Shown here one piece after another: positions 17,503 to 26,578 of a stretch of 64,000 nt of DNA (position 1 is the stretch's first letter; each line of letters opens with the position of its first letter). The DNA comes from an uncultured Algoriphagus sp. (lineage in GTDB: Bacteria; Bacteroidota; Bacteroidia; Cytophagales; Cyclobacteriaceae), in assembly GCA_903952135.1 (NCBI GenBank), contig CAJBER010000051.1:1-64000 (forward strand). The letters run 5' to 3'. The notes under the pieces were generated by a model. That model was not told the DNA's origin and searched no databases. It worked only from the letters and a program-made list of their open reading frames with translations. The position numbers and the translations under genes are program-made.

Positions 17503-18786
17503 TTATTTTCCTTTACCACCGATGGAAATCATTGCACAACGGAAACCGATGTGATTGGTTGAGGAATCTTGGTGCATAAATCGACGGGAGCCTGGAGTAA
17601 GCCAATAGGTCACGTCTCTCCAAGAACCCCCCTTGTATACCCGGATAGAGTCCGTCAATAATGAATTTTTATAATTTGATGCGTCATCGTACACTCCATC
17701 TCTTCTCACCGGATTGAGATCGTCCACATCCTGGAAAGAAAGTGGGCGATACACATCATCTACCCATTCGTTCATGTTTCCAGCCATATTGTATAGTCCG
17801 TAATCATTGGGCGCCATATCGTACACATTGGTGGGTAATATTTCACCGTCATTTTGAAATTTGCCAGAATTGGAGGCAATACCTGCATAATCTCCTCTTC
17901 CACGCTTGAAGTTGGCCAAGAATTCTCCCTGCTTACCTCCCTTTTTACCCCTTCCATCGTAAGGGTTTCTCACTCCTCGGCCATCCCAAGGGTAGATTCG
18001 TCCATATTCTTGATTTTCTTCTAAGTATTGTGTTCCAATCAATGCTTTGGCAGCGTATTCCCACTCTGCCTCCGTAGGAAGTCTAAACTCAGCAATGACT
18101 ACTCCTCGTTCAATTAGCTGCGCAGTTGTAAGTGGTGGGGTTATCTCACTTAAATCTTTCCTTTTTGCTACTTCTATTTTTTGAACAAATTCTGTTCTCC
18201 ACTTCGTGTAGGCATTAGCCTGATTCCAAGAAACGCCTGCTACAGGGTAAAAATTAAATCCAGGAAATCTAAAATAATAGGATTCATATACATCGTTAAA
18301 GGTCATTGCTCCACGCCATACTGTTTCATCGGGCTCAAGTTTTTTAATAGAGTCAGCAGACACACCTGAAGTTCCAGTAGTTCCACCACTGCCTGGCTTA
18401 CTCAAATAAAACAAAAACTCCTTGTAATCATTATTGGTCATTTCTGTTTCATCTAACCAAAAGGTGGAAATAGACGTGGTTCGCTGTGGGTTGTCATTAA
18501 AGCGCATAATATCGTCCTCTCCCGCTCCTAATACAGTCCTGCCTCCTTGGATTAGTTTTAAATTTGGACCAGGGATCTGCTCGGCATCTTTAGCTACAAA
18601 GAATTCTTGGCTCTCAGCATCGTTTGGGTCAAAATTAAAACCAGCTCCGGTGGTGGCACTCTTTTTTCCAGGATTACCCGCAGTTCTTCTGCCATAGGTG
18701 TTATTTTTTTGGCAAGAGGACAAAACAGTAACTGCTACAAGTACTAGGACAATTGCCCAGCTCCTCAAATTATTCGGTAGACGCAT
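17503..18786 (-). CDS. gldJ: GldJ-like gliding/type IX secretion lipoprotein with FGE-sulfatase (SUMF1) domain
   Basis: 427 residues. The N-terminus has a lipobox (VLSSC, cysteine 25). A linker leads to a formylglycine-generating-enzyme-like domain: TFWLDETEMTNNDYKEFL, FNFYPVAGVSWNQANAYTKWR, FRLPTEAEWEYAAKA, NMNEWVDDVYRP, and a closing HIGFRCAM. The pattern GPNLKLIQGGRTVLGAGEDDIM with LDETEMTN is close to GldJ, a structural lipoprotein of the gliding/T9SS machinery in Bacteroidota; GldK is the main alternative. Such proteins are thought to be structural rather than catalytic. No gldKLMN genes are nearby, so the name is provisional. A promoter-like element lies upstream and a strong terminator downstream. 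Confidence 0.72.
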   Translation of the reverse strand: MRLPNNLRSWAIVLVLVAVTVLSSCQKNNTYGRRTAGNPGKKSATTGAGFNFDPNDAESQEFFVAKDAEQIPGPNLKLIQGGRTVLGAGEDDIMRFNDNPQRTTSISTFWLDETEMTNNDYKEFLFYLSKPGSGGTTGTSGVSADSIKKLEPDETVWRGAMTFNDVYESYYFRFPGFNFYPVAGVSWNQANAYTKWRTEFVQKIEVAKRKDLSEITPPLTTAQLIERGVVIAEFRLPTEAEWEYAAKALIGTQYLEENQEYGRIYPWDGRGVRNPYDGRGKKGGKQGEFLANFKRGRGDYAGIASNSGKFQNDGEILPTNVYDMAPNDYGLYNMAGNMNEWVDDVYRPLSFQDVDDLNPVRRDGVYDDASNYKNSLLTDSIRVYKGGSWRDVTYWLTPGSRRFMHQDSSTNHIGFRCAMISIGGKGK

Positions 18787-19054
18787 AGGTGAAATGTGTT
18801 TGGTCTATTTCTGTTGCTAATATACAAGGGCTTAGGGTATCGCACCAAAGCCGGTTTAAAATTGTTATCTATTGTTAGACTCTAGTAAAGATGGAGAAAA
18901 CTCCAAATTTTACTAGAAGCGCCTACAAAAGTAGGATAATTTACTAAATGGAAAGCCATTTACTCAACAGCACTTCCAAATCCTCCTCTACTTCAGTGGA
19001 GCGCTTGAGGTTTAGTTAGGTCTAAACCCATTTTTATGCTCCAAAAGCCACATT
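18787..19054. other. 268-base intergenic region between gldJ-like gene and mfd 3' end
   Basis: AT-rich and without a believable ORF. It holds the promoter candidate for the gldJ-like gene and two modest inverted repeats: AAATGG-AAAG-CCATTT, and GGTTTAG-N6-CTAAACC (19009-19028), the latter 27 bases after the mfd stop but with no T tract. No RNA gene recognised. Confidence 0.4.
18817..18849 (-). promoter_or_regulatory. Candidate promoter of the gldJ-like gene
   Basis: On the minus strand TTTG, 21 bases, then TATATTAG, which differs from TAnnTTTG at one position. It ends about 30 bases before the start codon. Spacing is acceptable for Bacteroidota promoters. Confidence 0.35.
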
Positions 19055-22000
19055 TTAGGAAGTTTTCATTTCCTTAAGCAAATGCTGTGCCTTTTGTATG
19101 CTGAGGACCTGGTCGACACTGAGTATCAAACGATTTTTATGTTCTTTTATTTTACAAGACTTGGGATGGAGTTGAACAAATTTCATCATGTTGCCAAAAA
19201 CAGCTGAGCTGTAGTAAGATTCTTTGCTCGCAGGAAGCAGGTAACATTTCATTTGAGAGGCCTTCAAAACCAATTTTTCGATTCCCAATTCTTCGGCCTG
19301 CCAGCGTAGTCGCACGGTTTCCATTAGGTCTTGGACTGCCTTTGGTAGTGGACCAAAGCGATCTTGGAGCATTTGCCCAAATTTGTCCAGGTCCTCTTCT
19401 TTTTCGAGACCGTCCAACTTGGAATACAGCCCCAAACGTTCGCTGATGTTGCTGACATAGCTCTCCGGAATGAGCAGTTCTAGATCGGTTTCTATGGTGC
19501 AATCCTGCACGAGCACCGCTACCTTTTCTTTGAGGTCCTCTTCAAACAAGGCCGCAAACTCATTTTCCTTCAGTTCCTGTACCGCCTCGTCCAAGATCTT
19601 GTGGTACATCTCAAATCCCAGGTCGGTGATGAATCCACTTTGCTCCGCACCCAACAAGTTGCCTGCCCCCCGGATATCCAGATCCTTCATGGCCACCTTG
19701 AAGCCATCTCCCAAGTCGGAAAATTCCTCCAGAGTCTGGAGGCGCTTTCGCGCCTCAGCCGTAAGTCCAGATAGGGGACTGGTGAGCAGGTAGCAAAAGG
19801 CTTTTTTGTTGCTCCGCCCTACTCGTCCCCGCATTTGGTGGAGATCGGAAAGGCCAAACATGTGGGCTCGGTTGATCAAAATGGTGTTTGCATTCGGAAT
19901 GTCCAAGCCCGATTCAATGATGTTGGTGGAGACCAAAACATCGTATTGGTGGTTGATAAAGTCCACCATGATTTTTTCCAATTTGTCTCCATCCATCTGC
20001 CCATGCGCCCCGATAACGCGGGCATCTGGAACCAATTTCAAGATGAGGTTGGCAATGCTGTCGATTTCTCCAACGCGGTTGTGCACAAAAAACACCTGAC
20101 CTCCTCGCCGGAGCTCGTAGGATACGGCATCTCGGATCACTTCTTCTTCGAATGTTTGCACCTCCGTAGTCACCGGCTGCCTGTTGGGCGGAGGAGTGGC
20201 TATGACCGAAAGGTCGCGTGCTCCCATCAAGGAAAAATGGAGGGTTCGTGGAATCGGAGTGGCTGTCAGTGTGAGCACATCCACATTGACCCGCAGGTTT
20301 TTGAGTTGATCCTTCACCTTGACGCCAAACTTTTGTTCCTCGTCGATGATGAGCAATCCCAGGTCCTTGAACTCGATGTCTTTGCCGACGATTTTATGGG
20401 TACCAATCAGGATGTCAATTTCTCCTGTGGCGACCTGTTCCTTGATGGCTTTGATGTCCTTTGCCGATCGGAATCGGTTCAGGTAGTCCACCTTGACGGG
20501 AAAATTTTCAAGACGTTCAGACAAAGTTTGGTAATGCTGCATCGCCAAGATGGTGGTAGGCACCAGAATGGCGACCTGCTTTCGGTCGTTAACTGCTTTG
20601 AAGGCTGCACGGATGGCTACTTCTGTTTTTCCAAAGCCCACATCCCCACACACGAGTCGGTCCATGGGGTACGTTTTTTCCATATCGGCCTTCACATCCG
20701 CAGTGGCAGCCGCTTGGTCAGGGGTGTCCTCGTACAAGAAGGAGGATTCCAGTTCTACCTGAAGTACGGAATCCCGTGAAAAGGCAAATCCAGGTGCAGA
20801 CCTGCGCTTGGCATAGAGTGCAATGAGGTCCTTGGCAATGTCTTTGACCTGCTTTTTGACCCGTGCTTTTTTGTTATCCCAGTCTGGGGAGCCCAGTTTG
20901 GACATGGAGGGAGCCTGTCCTTCCTGCCCCGAATACTTGGATATCTTGTGTAGGGAGTGGATGTTGACGTAGAGGAGGTCGTCGTCCCGAAAAATCAGGC
21001 GAACGGCTTCCTGCATTTTGCCGCTCACATCTACCTTTTCAAGCCCTGCAAATCGGCCCACCCCATAGTCCACATGGACCACATAGTCTCCGGGATGGAG
21101 GGCTTTGATTTCTTTGAGGGTAAGCGCCTTGGAGGCGGTAGACTTGCTCTTGGATTTGTAGCGGTGAAAGCGCTCAAATAGCTGGTGATCGGTGTAGCAG
21201 ACGAGTTTGGCCTGCTTATCCACAAAGCCCTCCCGAAGGCTGAGCAACATGCTTTGAACCTGCAAGGTGGGATCCAACTCCTGGAAAATTCCCTGCAATC
21301 GGTCGATCTGCTTCTCGTTTTCGGCGGTGATCAGATTGAGGTAGCCCGCCTTTTCGTTGTCCCCCAAGTTGGCCACGAGCAGGTCAAAATTCTTGTTGAA
21401 GGAAGGCTGTGGCTGACTTTCCCAGCTGACCTTGATGGCATTTTTCAAGTAAAATTGCCTGCCAAACTCCACGATGGAAAACTTTTTTGCGGCCTCGTTA
21501 AACTGAGCTCCTTGTTCAAAAACTTGTTCGGGCTGCAGGACAAGTGCTCCCGATTTACTTCCTCCCGACAGCTGCGCAAAAGCCTGCACAGCCTTTTGGT
21601 AACACTCGTCCATCACATCGAGTGTGAGCTGGAAGTCTTTTATCCAGAGGAGGGCATTTTCGGGCAAAAAAGTCAAAAAGGACTGCCGCACCTCTTGAAG
21701 GAGGCGAGTTTGCACATTGGGGATCAGGGAGATAAAGTCTACCGGCTGTAGGGAAAGCTGGGTTTCGGGGTCGAAGGTGCGGATGCTTTCAATTTCTTTC
21801 CCAAACAATTCCAGTCGATAAGGGAACTCATTGCTAAAGGAAAAGACATCCAAAATTCCACCTCGAATGGCAAACTGCCCTGGTTCGTAGACGAAGTCCG
21901 TTCGCTCAAAGTCATAGGAGGTCAGAATTTCAGTAACAAACTCAAGGTCTACTGCCTCGCCTACTCGAGCAATGAAGGTGTTTTCGACAAGTGAGCGCTT

Positions 22001-22408
22001 GTTGACTACCTTTTCGTACAGTGCTTCGGGATAGGTGATGACGATGCGGGGGCTGCCCTTGGTTTCTATGAGCTGATTGAGGAGCTCTGCCCGTTGCAGG
22101 ACATTCGCATTGTCAATTTCTTCGTATTGGTAGGGACGCTTGTAGCTGCTCGGAAAAATTCCATGTTCCTGAGTGCCCAATAAATTTTGAAGGTCAGAGT
22201 TGAGGTAGGCGGCCTCCTCTTTGTCTTGGGCGATGATGAGGTGAACTCCACCTTGCTTTTCAAAATAGGCTGCGAGGAGAACCATGTCCAAACTACCCGA
22301 AAGGCCTTTTACCTGGAGCCGGAAAGGAGACCCCTCACTTAACTGGTGGGCGAGGGTTTGAAAAATGGGGTCCGACTGGTAAATGGAGAGAAAAGAAGGT
22401 CTATCCAC
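19055..22408 (-). CDS. mfd: Transcription-repair coupling factor
   Basis: 1,117 residues, full length. Mfd removes stalled RNA polymerase at lesions and recruits UvrA. The UvrB-like N-terminal domains (residues 1-350), the RNA polymerase-interacting CarD-like domain (DYVVHVDYGVGRFAGLEKV, about 440-510), the RecG-like helicase with GDVGFGKTEVA near residue 590, DEEQKFGV and the TRCF C-terminal domain are all present. The start is a GTG at 22408 (VDRPSFLSIYQ), with no in-frame ATG nearby that keeps the conserved N-terminus. The partner uvrA is also in this window, about 14 kb away. Divergent from the oxidase subunit III gene. Confidence 0.96.
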   Translation of the reverse strand: MDRPSFLSIYQSDPIFQTLAHQLSEGSPFRLQVKGLSGSLDMVLLAAYFEKQGGVHLIIAQDKEEAAYLNSDLQNLLGTQEHGIFPSSYKRPYQYEEIDNANVLQRAELLNQLIETKGSPRIVITYPEALYEKVVNKRSLVENTFIARVGEAVDLEFVTEILTSYDFERTDFVYEPGQFAIRGGILDVFSFSNEFPYRLELFGKEIESIRTFDPETQLSLQPVDFISLIPNVQTRLLQEVRQSFLTFLPENALLWIKDFQLTLDVMDECYQKAVQAFAQLSGGSKSGALVLQPEQVFEQGAQFNEAAKKFSIVEFGRQFYLKNAIKVSWESQPQPSFNKNFDLLVANLGDNEKAGYLNLITAENEKQIDRLQGIFQELDPTLQVQSMLLSLREGFVDKQAKLVCYTDHQLFERFHRYKSKSKSTASKALTLKEIKALHPGDYVVHVDYGVGRFAGLEKVDVSGKMQEAVRLIFRDDDLLYVNIHSLHKISKYSGQEGQAPSMSKLGSPDWDNKKARVKKQVKDIAKDLIALYAKRRSAPGFAFSRDSVLQVELESSFLYEDTPDQAAATADVKADMEKTYPMDRLVCGDVGFGKTEVAIRAAFKAVNDRKQVAILVPTTILAMQHYQTLSERLENFPVKVDYLNRFRSAKDIKAIKEQVATGEIDILIGTHKIVGKDIEFKDLGLLIIDEEQKFGVKVKDQLKNLRVNVDVLTLTATPIPRTLHFSLMGARDLSVIATPPPNRQPVTTEVQTFEEEVIRDAVSYELRRGGQVFFVHNRVGEIDSIANLILKLVPDARVIGAHGQMDGDKLEKIMVDFINHQYDVLVSTNIIESGLDIPNANTILINRAHMFGLSDLHQMRGRVGRSNKKAFCYLLTSPLSGLTAEARKRLQTLEEFSDLGDGFKVAMKDLDIRGAGNLLGAEQSGFITDLGFEMYHKILDEAVQELKENEFAALFEEDLKEKVAVLVQDCTIETDLELLIPESYVSNISERLGLYSKLDGLEKEEDLDKFGQMLQDRFGPLPKAVQDLMETVRLRWQAEELGIEKLVLKASQMKCYLLPASKESYYSSAVFGNMMKFVQLHPKSCKIKEHKNRLILSVDQVLSIQKAQHLLKEMKTS

Positions 22409-22528
22409 AAAGGGCTTGGTTTAAGGGATGGGAGGCTGCAAATCTAGGTTTTTTTGCCCTATTCTGAGGATTTGAAACCAAAATTGACATTTTTTGAACT
22501 AAGAGCCCTTCAAAATGTTTTTGAATCG

Positions 22529-23143
22529 ATGAGACAAGCACCCCCTCCAAAAACCTGGTTCCAAAAGATAGAGAAACTCCATCCCTACGAGACGCTGCTG
22601 TATCTCGGGATGCTCGGGAGTGGGATTATCTTTTTGTTTCTGTCTCTGGCATTTCTATCTTCTGGAAGGGAATACCTTCAAGGGCTCAACGAGCAGATGC
22701 CGCTGGCCTTCTTGGTATCTACCTTTCTCTTGGTACTTTCTGGCTATACTTCCGTGAAAATGCGGATCCATTACCAGGAAGAAAATAGCGCCAAGCTGCA
22801 TCGTTCCTTGAAGGCTACCTTTGTGTTGGGGATCCTTTTTACCGTGTTTCAAGTCTTGGGTTGGATGGAGCTTGCCAACAAGGGCATCAATTTTACAGGT
22901 GTTCCAAGTGGTTCATTTCTTTACGTACTTTCAGGAATCCACGTGGCGCACTTGCTAGGGGCCATGACTTTTGCGGTGATTTTGCTCCTGCAACTTCGAA
23001 AAATAGAGCAGGATATGGTCCGCAAACTAGTATGGATGACTAATCCTTACGAAAAACTACGCATTCGCCTGTTTACCGTGTACTGGCAATTTATGGATGC
23101 GGTATGGCTTATTTTATTTCTCCTCTTTGTTCTCAGCTTCTGA
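22529..23143 (+). CDS. Heme-copper oxidase subunit III-like membrane protein
   Basis: 204 residues with five hydrophobic segments. Subunit III features are visible: a central GIHVAHLLGAMTFAVIL and a C-terminal YWQFMDAVWLILF, the family's WHFxDxVW-like ending. In oxidases subunit III supports proton uptake and stability of the catalytic subunit. No subunits I, II or IV are in the window, so it is an isolated copy, as often seen in Bacteroidota. The ORF track starts at a TTG at 22454; I prefer the ATG at 22529 (MRQAPPPKTWF) because it leaves a normal cytosolic N-terminus. Its stop overlaps the start of the SRPBCC gene, so they are cotranscribed. Confidence 0.75.
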   Translation: MRQAPPPKTWFQKIEKLHPYETLLYLGMLGSGIIFLFLSLAFLSSGREYLQGLNEQMPLAFLVSTFLLVLSGYTSVKMRIHYQEENSAKLHRSLKATFVLGILFTVFQVLGWMELANKGINFTGVPSGSFLYVLSGIHVAHLLGAMTFAVILLLQLRKIEQDMVRKLVWMTNPYEKLRIRLFTVYWQFMDAVWLILFLLFVLSF

Positions 23144-23583
23144 TGCGCCTCCATCTTCAAACTGCCGTTGCTAGTTCTCACTTGGAAGTGAAAGAAGGCT
23201 TTACCGAATCCTTATTTGCCAAGTTGGCCCCTCCTTTTCCTCCCGTGAAGGTGCTTCGCTTTGATGGCTGCAAGGCCGGTGATACTGTGGACTTGGAGCT
23301 GAATTTTATTTTTTTCAAGCAAAAGTGGACCAGCAAAATCACCGAGGATCACTGTGATGCACAGGAGTTTTTCTTTGTGGACGAGGGCATCGTACTTCCC
23401 TTTTTTCTAGGGAAGTGGAGGCATTGCCACCGCATTTTGGCGCAGCCAAGCGGAAGTATCATTTCCGATGAAATTGAGTTTGAAGGAGCCTTTTCTTGGA
23501 TGACCCCGCTGCTATACCCGGTCCTCTGGCTTCAATTTTGGTATCGAAAGCCGATCTACCGCCGAATTTTTAAAAAGAAGTAG
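23143..23583 (+). CDS. SRPBCC family (START-like) ligand-binding protein
   Basis: 146 residues with the look of the SRPBCC/polyketide-cyclase-like fold: LEVKEGFTESLFAKLAPPFPPVKVLRFDG, GDTVDLELNF, and WRHCHRI, with a C-terminal helix. No signal peptide. Such Bacteroidota proteins are of unknown function, perhaps binding hydrophobic ligands. The start ATG overlaps the previous stop (TGATG), so translation is coupled to the oxidase subunit III gene. Its last 14 bases overlap the 3' end of the convergent Fur-family gene. Confidence 0.8.
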   Translation: MRLHLQTAVASSHLEVKEGFTESLFAKLAPPFPPVKVLRFDGCKAGDTVDLELNFIFFKQKWTSKITEDHCDAQEFFFVDEGIVLPFFLGKWRHCHRILAQPSGSIISDEIEFEGAFSWMTPLLYPVLWLQFWYRKPIYRRIFKKK

Positions 23584-24049
23584 CCGTCAATAAGTGCTCG
23601 CAATTTTTGATTTGGCAATCTCCATAAAGGACCAAGGAGTGGCTGGTCATAGTGGAGTTAAATTCCTTGCTCATGCTTTCCTTGATTTCCGTAAGGCGGG
23701 GATCTGAAAACTCGCGAATCTTTCGACACTGGTTGCAGACGTGGTGATCGTGATGGGTATAGGTCAGCGCTTGCTCGTAGAGCGCCACCTTATCTTTAAA
23801 TTGGTGCTTGACGGCTAGCCCACTTTCGACAAGCAGATCCAGGGTATTGTAAATGGTGGCTCGGCTGATGGTGTAGCCCTTGTTTCGCATTTTCAGAAAA
23901 AGCCCCTCCACATCGATGTGTTCGTCCTCGGGAAGAAGGTAGAGTTCATCCAGCACAGAATACCGTTCGGGAGTTTTTCTACTTCCTTGCCGAAGGAGAA
24001 AGTTTTCAAAAATCTTCTTCGCTTTTTCAATTAAGGCGGTATCGGCCAT
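23570..24049 (-). CDS. Fur family transcriptional regulator
   Basis: 159 residues. A winged helix (GYTISRATIYNTLDLLVESGLAVKHQF) is followed by a dimerisation/metal domain with HHDHHVCNQC and a second Cys pair GDCQIKNC, the structural zinc tetrad. Fur-family proteins repress iron, zinc or peroxide genes with a metal corepressor. The sequence alone does not tell Fur from PerR or Zur; the peroxide genes nearby hint at PerR but are not decisive. Overlaps the convergent SRPBCC gene tail to tail by 14 bases. Confidence 0.9.
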   Translation of the reverse strand: MADTALIEKAKKIFENFLLRQGSRKTPERYSVLDELYLLPEDEHIDVEGLFLKMRNKGYTISRATIYNTLDLLVESGLAVKHQFKDKVALYEQALTYTHHDHHVCNQCRKIREFSDPRLTEIKESMSKEFNSTMTSHSLVLYGDCQIKNCEHLLTATSF

Positions 24050-24196
24050 CTTTTTGAGGGGTTGAATGCTAAAGGTCTACTTTTCTTCAGGCTTTGACAA
24101 GGAAATAAGGGAGTTCTTCCAAGCAGAATTCTTGAGAATTTGTTTGAACCTCGGGCTAAAAACTCCGTAACTTAAAGGAATTGAAATGTGAAGTGG

Positions 24197-25447
24197 ATGA
24201 TGTTAAGAGCCCTCTTAGTTGGTGTATTTTTTTTGTTGGGGCTGACCCTTCGGGCGCAGGTTCCTGGATTTTTTGTGGTGGGCGATCAGAAAAAGGTGAA
24301 GCTGCCTTTTTTGGCTTCCAATAGCCTGATTTTGCTACCGGTCTCTATTAATGGAAGTCCTCCGCTTTATTTCTTGTTGGACACCGGGGTGCGGGCCAAC
24401 CTCCTTTTTAGTAAATCCATGGGTGATTCTTTGGGCATGTCCTACACCCGCCGGGTAGGGATGGTCGGCGCAGATGGCAGTACTACCGTTTGGGCGCAGG
24501 TGTCTCCGATGAACACCTTGGATCTGGGGGAGGTGGAGGGAAGACTTCAAAGTTTGTTGGTGTTGGAGGAAGATTTTTTGGAACTGGAATCGGTGATAGG
24601 GATCCCCGTGTATGGGATCTTGGGCCATGAGTTTTTCAAACACAATGCAGTTAAAATTGACTACGATCAGGAAGTAGTGACCTTTTATCTTCCCGAGGGA
24701 TTGGCCATTAAGTCTCCATTTTATCGAAAGGGATCCCTAACACTCGAGGAAGGGAAGGCTTATATCGATGTGAAAGTTCGGCAGAAGGAAGGGCCCACGC
24801 TTAGGGGAAAGGTGCTCGTGGACACCGGTGCCAACCATGGCTTGCTCTTGAATCGAGAAACATTACCTGAAATTCAGCTTCCAGAAAAGTACATAGAAAC
24901 GCAATTGGGGCAGTCCTTGGGCGGCGTGCTGTATGGATCTATTGGACGGATGGCGGGCCTATCCATTCGAGGATTGCAGTTTGCCCAGGTCCTCACCTCC
25001 TTTCCTGAAGAAAGTTTTGCCAGTACCCGAATCAAGGAAAGTGGGCGGATGGGCAGCTTGGGAGCAGAGGTTTTGGGGCGAATGACGGTGATTTTGGACT
25101 ATCCGAGAAATGAAATTTTTGTAAGGAGAAACCCGGCCTTTTACCATCCCTTCGAATTTGACATGAGTGGATTGGTGGTCAAAAAATTATTGACCCCCCG
25201 AAAGCGCTGGTATGTAGGGGATGTGCGCAATGGCTCCCCAGCGCAGCTAGCAGGCATTTTGCCATTTGATGAAATCTTGACCATTAATTCAGTTCCAATC
25301 GTACTTTGGGAGATGGACCAGTTGGTGAAATTGCTTCGCTCCGAGGAGGGAAAAGAGATTCAAATGGAGGTACGGCGCTACTCCCAGCCTGGTTCCCCTG
25401 CTTTTGAGGACCTAAGCTTCCGCTTTCTTCTGAAAAAGCAGATTTGA
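24197..25447 (+). CDS. Secreted retropepsin-like aspartyl protease with C-terminal PDZ domain
   Basis: 416 residues with a signal peptide (LRALLVGVFFLLGLTLRAQ). Two aspartyl-protease lobes are visible: LLDTGVRANL near residue 60 and VDTGANHGLL near 210, each holding the DTG catalytic triad. A PDZ-like domain spans about 320-410 (LTPRKRWYVGDVRNGSPAQLAGILPFDEILTINS). Such PDZ-aspartyl proteases are common in Bacteroidota and act in the periplasm or on the surface; substrates unknown. The ORF track uses a GTG at 24188; the ATGs at 24197/24200 are equally good. Single gene ahead of lemA. Confidence 0.85.
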   Translation: MMLRALLVGVFFLLGLTLRAQVPGFFVVGDQKKVKLPFLASNSLILLPVSINGSPPLYFLLDTGVRANLLFSKSMGDSLGMSYTRRVGMVGADGSTTVWAQVSPMNTLDLGEVEGRLQSLLVLEEDFLELESVIGIPVYGILGHEFFKHNAVKIDYDQEVVTFYLPEGLAIKSPFYRKGSLTLEEGKAYIDVKVRQKEGPTLRGKVLVDTGANHGLLLNRETLPEIQLPEKYIETQLGQSLGGVLYGSIGRMAGLSIRGLQFAQVLTSFPEESFASTRIKESGRMGSLGAEVLGRMTVILDYPRNEIFVRRNPAFYHPFEFDMSGLVVKKLLTPRKRWYVGDVRNGSPAQLAGILPFDEILTINSVPIVLWEMDQLVKLLRSEEGKEIQMEVRRYSQPGSPAFEDLSFRFLLKKQI

Positions 25448-25474
25448 TTTTTCCAGCGGAAAAGAAAATTTGGG

Positions 25475-25482
25475 TAACTTTG
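25475..25482 (+). promoter_or_regulatory. -7 element of the lemA-TPM operon
   Basis: TAACTTTG is an exact TAnnTTTG match, about 60 bases before the lemA start. No -33 TTG at normal spacing is visible; the nearest TTTG is 28 bases upstream. Confidence 0.45.
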
Positions 25483-25545
25483 AGGCAGAAGACAACATCT
25501 GAGAGATGAATTCCGTGTAACTCTTCGATTTAACCCACATCAACA

Positions 25546-26136
25546 ATGAAAAAAATCTTAATTCCAGTAGGCATCCTTCTCGTCCTAGGTATTTTTATCT
25601 ACATGAAGGCGGTAGGCACCTACAACCAATTTGTGCAATTAGAAGAAGGCATCAATGGCGAATGGGCTGAGGTAGAGACCCAATACCAAAGACGTATCGA
25701 CTTGATTCCGAACCTAGTCAATACCGTAAAAGGCTATGCTGACTTTGAGCAGGAAACCCTGACTGGCGTAGTAGAAGCTCGCTCGAAAGCTACTTCCGTG
25801 CAAATCGACCCAACTAACTTGACTCCAGAAAAGCTTGCCGAATTTCAGCAGGCACAGGATCAGCTTTCAGGCGCTTTGAGCCGATTGCTCGTGACTGTTG
25901 AAAAATATCCAGATCTGAAGGCAAACCAAAACTTCTTGGAGCTACAGGCTCAATTGGAAGGAACAGAAAACAGAATTGCTGTAGCTCGAAGAAATTTCAA
26001 TGAGTCCATCAAAGGGTACAATTCTACCTTGCGCGTGTTCCCGAACAATCTCTTTGCGGGTTGGTATGGATTTGCAGCCAAGGGCTATTTTGAAGCAGCT
26101 GCAGGTGCAGAAAATGCTCCTAAAGTAGAATTCTAA
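25546..26136 (+). CDS. lemA: LemA family membrane protein
   Basis: 196 residues: one N-terminal membrane helix (ILIPVGILLVLGIFIYMKAV), then a long helical domain. It has the family signatures YNQFVQLEEGINGEWAEVETQYQRRIDLIPNLVNTVKGY and ARRNFNESIKGYNSTLRVFPNNLFA. LemA proteins are anchored with the helical part outside the cytoplasm; the biochemical role is unknown. It leads a three-gene operon with two TPM-domain genes (4-base gap, then an overlap), an arrangement common across Bacteroidota that suggests a shared envelope complex. Confidence 0.94.
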   Translation: MKKILIPVGILLVLGIFIYMKAVGTYNQFVQLEEGINGEWAEVETQYQRRIDLIPNLVNTVKGYADFEQETLTGVVEARSKATSVQIDPTNLTPEKLAEFQQAQDQLSGALSRLLVTVEKYPDLKANQNFLELQAQLEGTENRIAVARRNFNESIKGYNSTLRVFPNNLFAGWYGFAAKGYFEAAAGAENAPKVEF

Positions 26137-26140
26137 GCAT

Positions 26141-26578
26141 ATGGCATCCAACCTATTTTCTCCAGAGCAGAAGGCACAAATCGTGGCCGCAATAAAAGAG
26201 GCAGAAACCCAAACCTCTGGAGAGATTCAAGTGCACATTGAAAGTACCTGCAAGGGTTCTGTATTGGATCGTGCCGCTAAGGTTTTTGAAACGCTGAAGA
26301 TGTACCAAACCAAAGACAGAAATGGTGTTTTGGTGTACTTAGCAGCTGAAGACCATAAATTTGCTATTATCGGAGATGCAGGCATCAATGCCGTGGTGCC
26401 TGCAAACTTCTGGGAAAGCACCAAAGACCTGATGGCGAATCTCTTTCGCCAAGGCAAATTCACCGAAGGCCTTATTGAAGGCATCCACCATGCCGGGGAT
26501 CAGTTGAAAACGCATTTTCCATACGATTACCGTGCCGACCAAAATGAACTATCTGATGAGGTATCCTTCGGCAATTAA
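26141..26578 (+). CDS. TPM domain protein (TLP18.3/Psb32/MOLO-1 fold)
   Basis: 145 residues, no signal peptide. A TPM domain fills most of it: AIKEAETQTSGEIQVHIE near the N-terminus, RNGVLVYLAAEDHKFAIIGDAGI in the middle and GLIEGIHHAGDQLKTHFPY at the end. TPM domains occur in photosystem repair factors and in bacterial envelope proteins; the function here is unknown. Without a signal peptide it would face the cytoplasm, unlike its larger neighbour. Second gene of the lemA operon; its 3' end overlaps the start of the next gene. Confidence 0.88.
   Translation: MASNLFSPEQKAQIVAAIKEAETQTSGEIQVHIESTCKGSVLDRAAKVFETLKMYQTKDRNGVLVYLAAEDHKFAIIGDAGINAVVPANFWESTKDLMANLFRQGKFTEGLIEGIHHAGDQLKTHFPYDYRADQNELSDEVSFGN

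Noticed and set aside
19835-20779. 314-residue plus-strand ORF opposite mfd
   Set aside because: Antisense frame within the conserved helicase region of mfd; no recognisable protein features.
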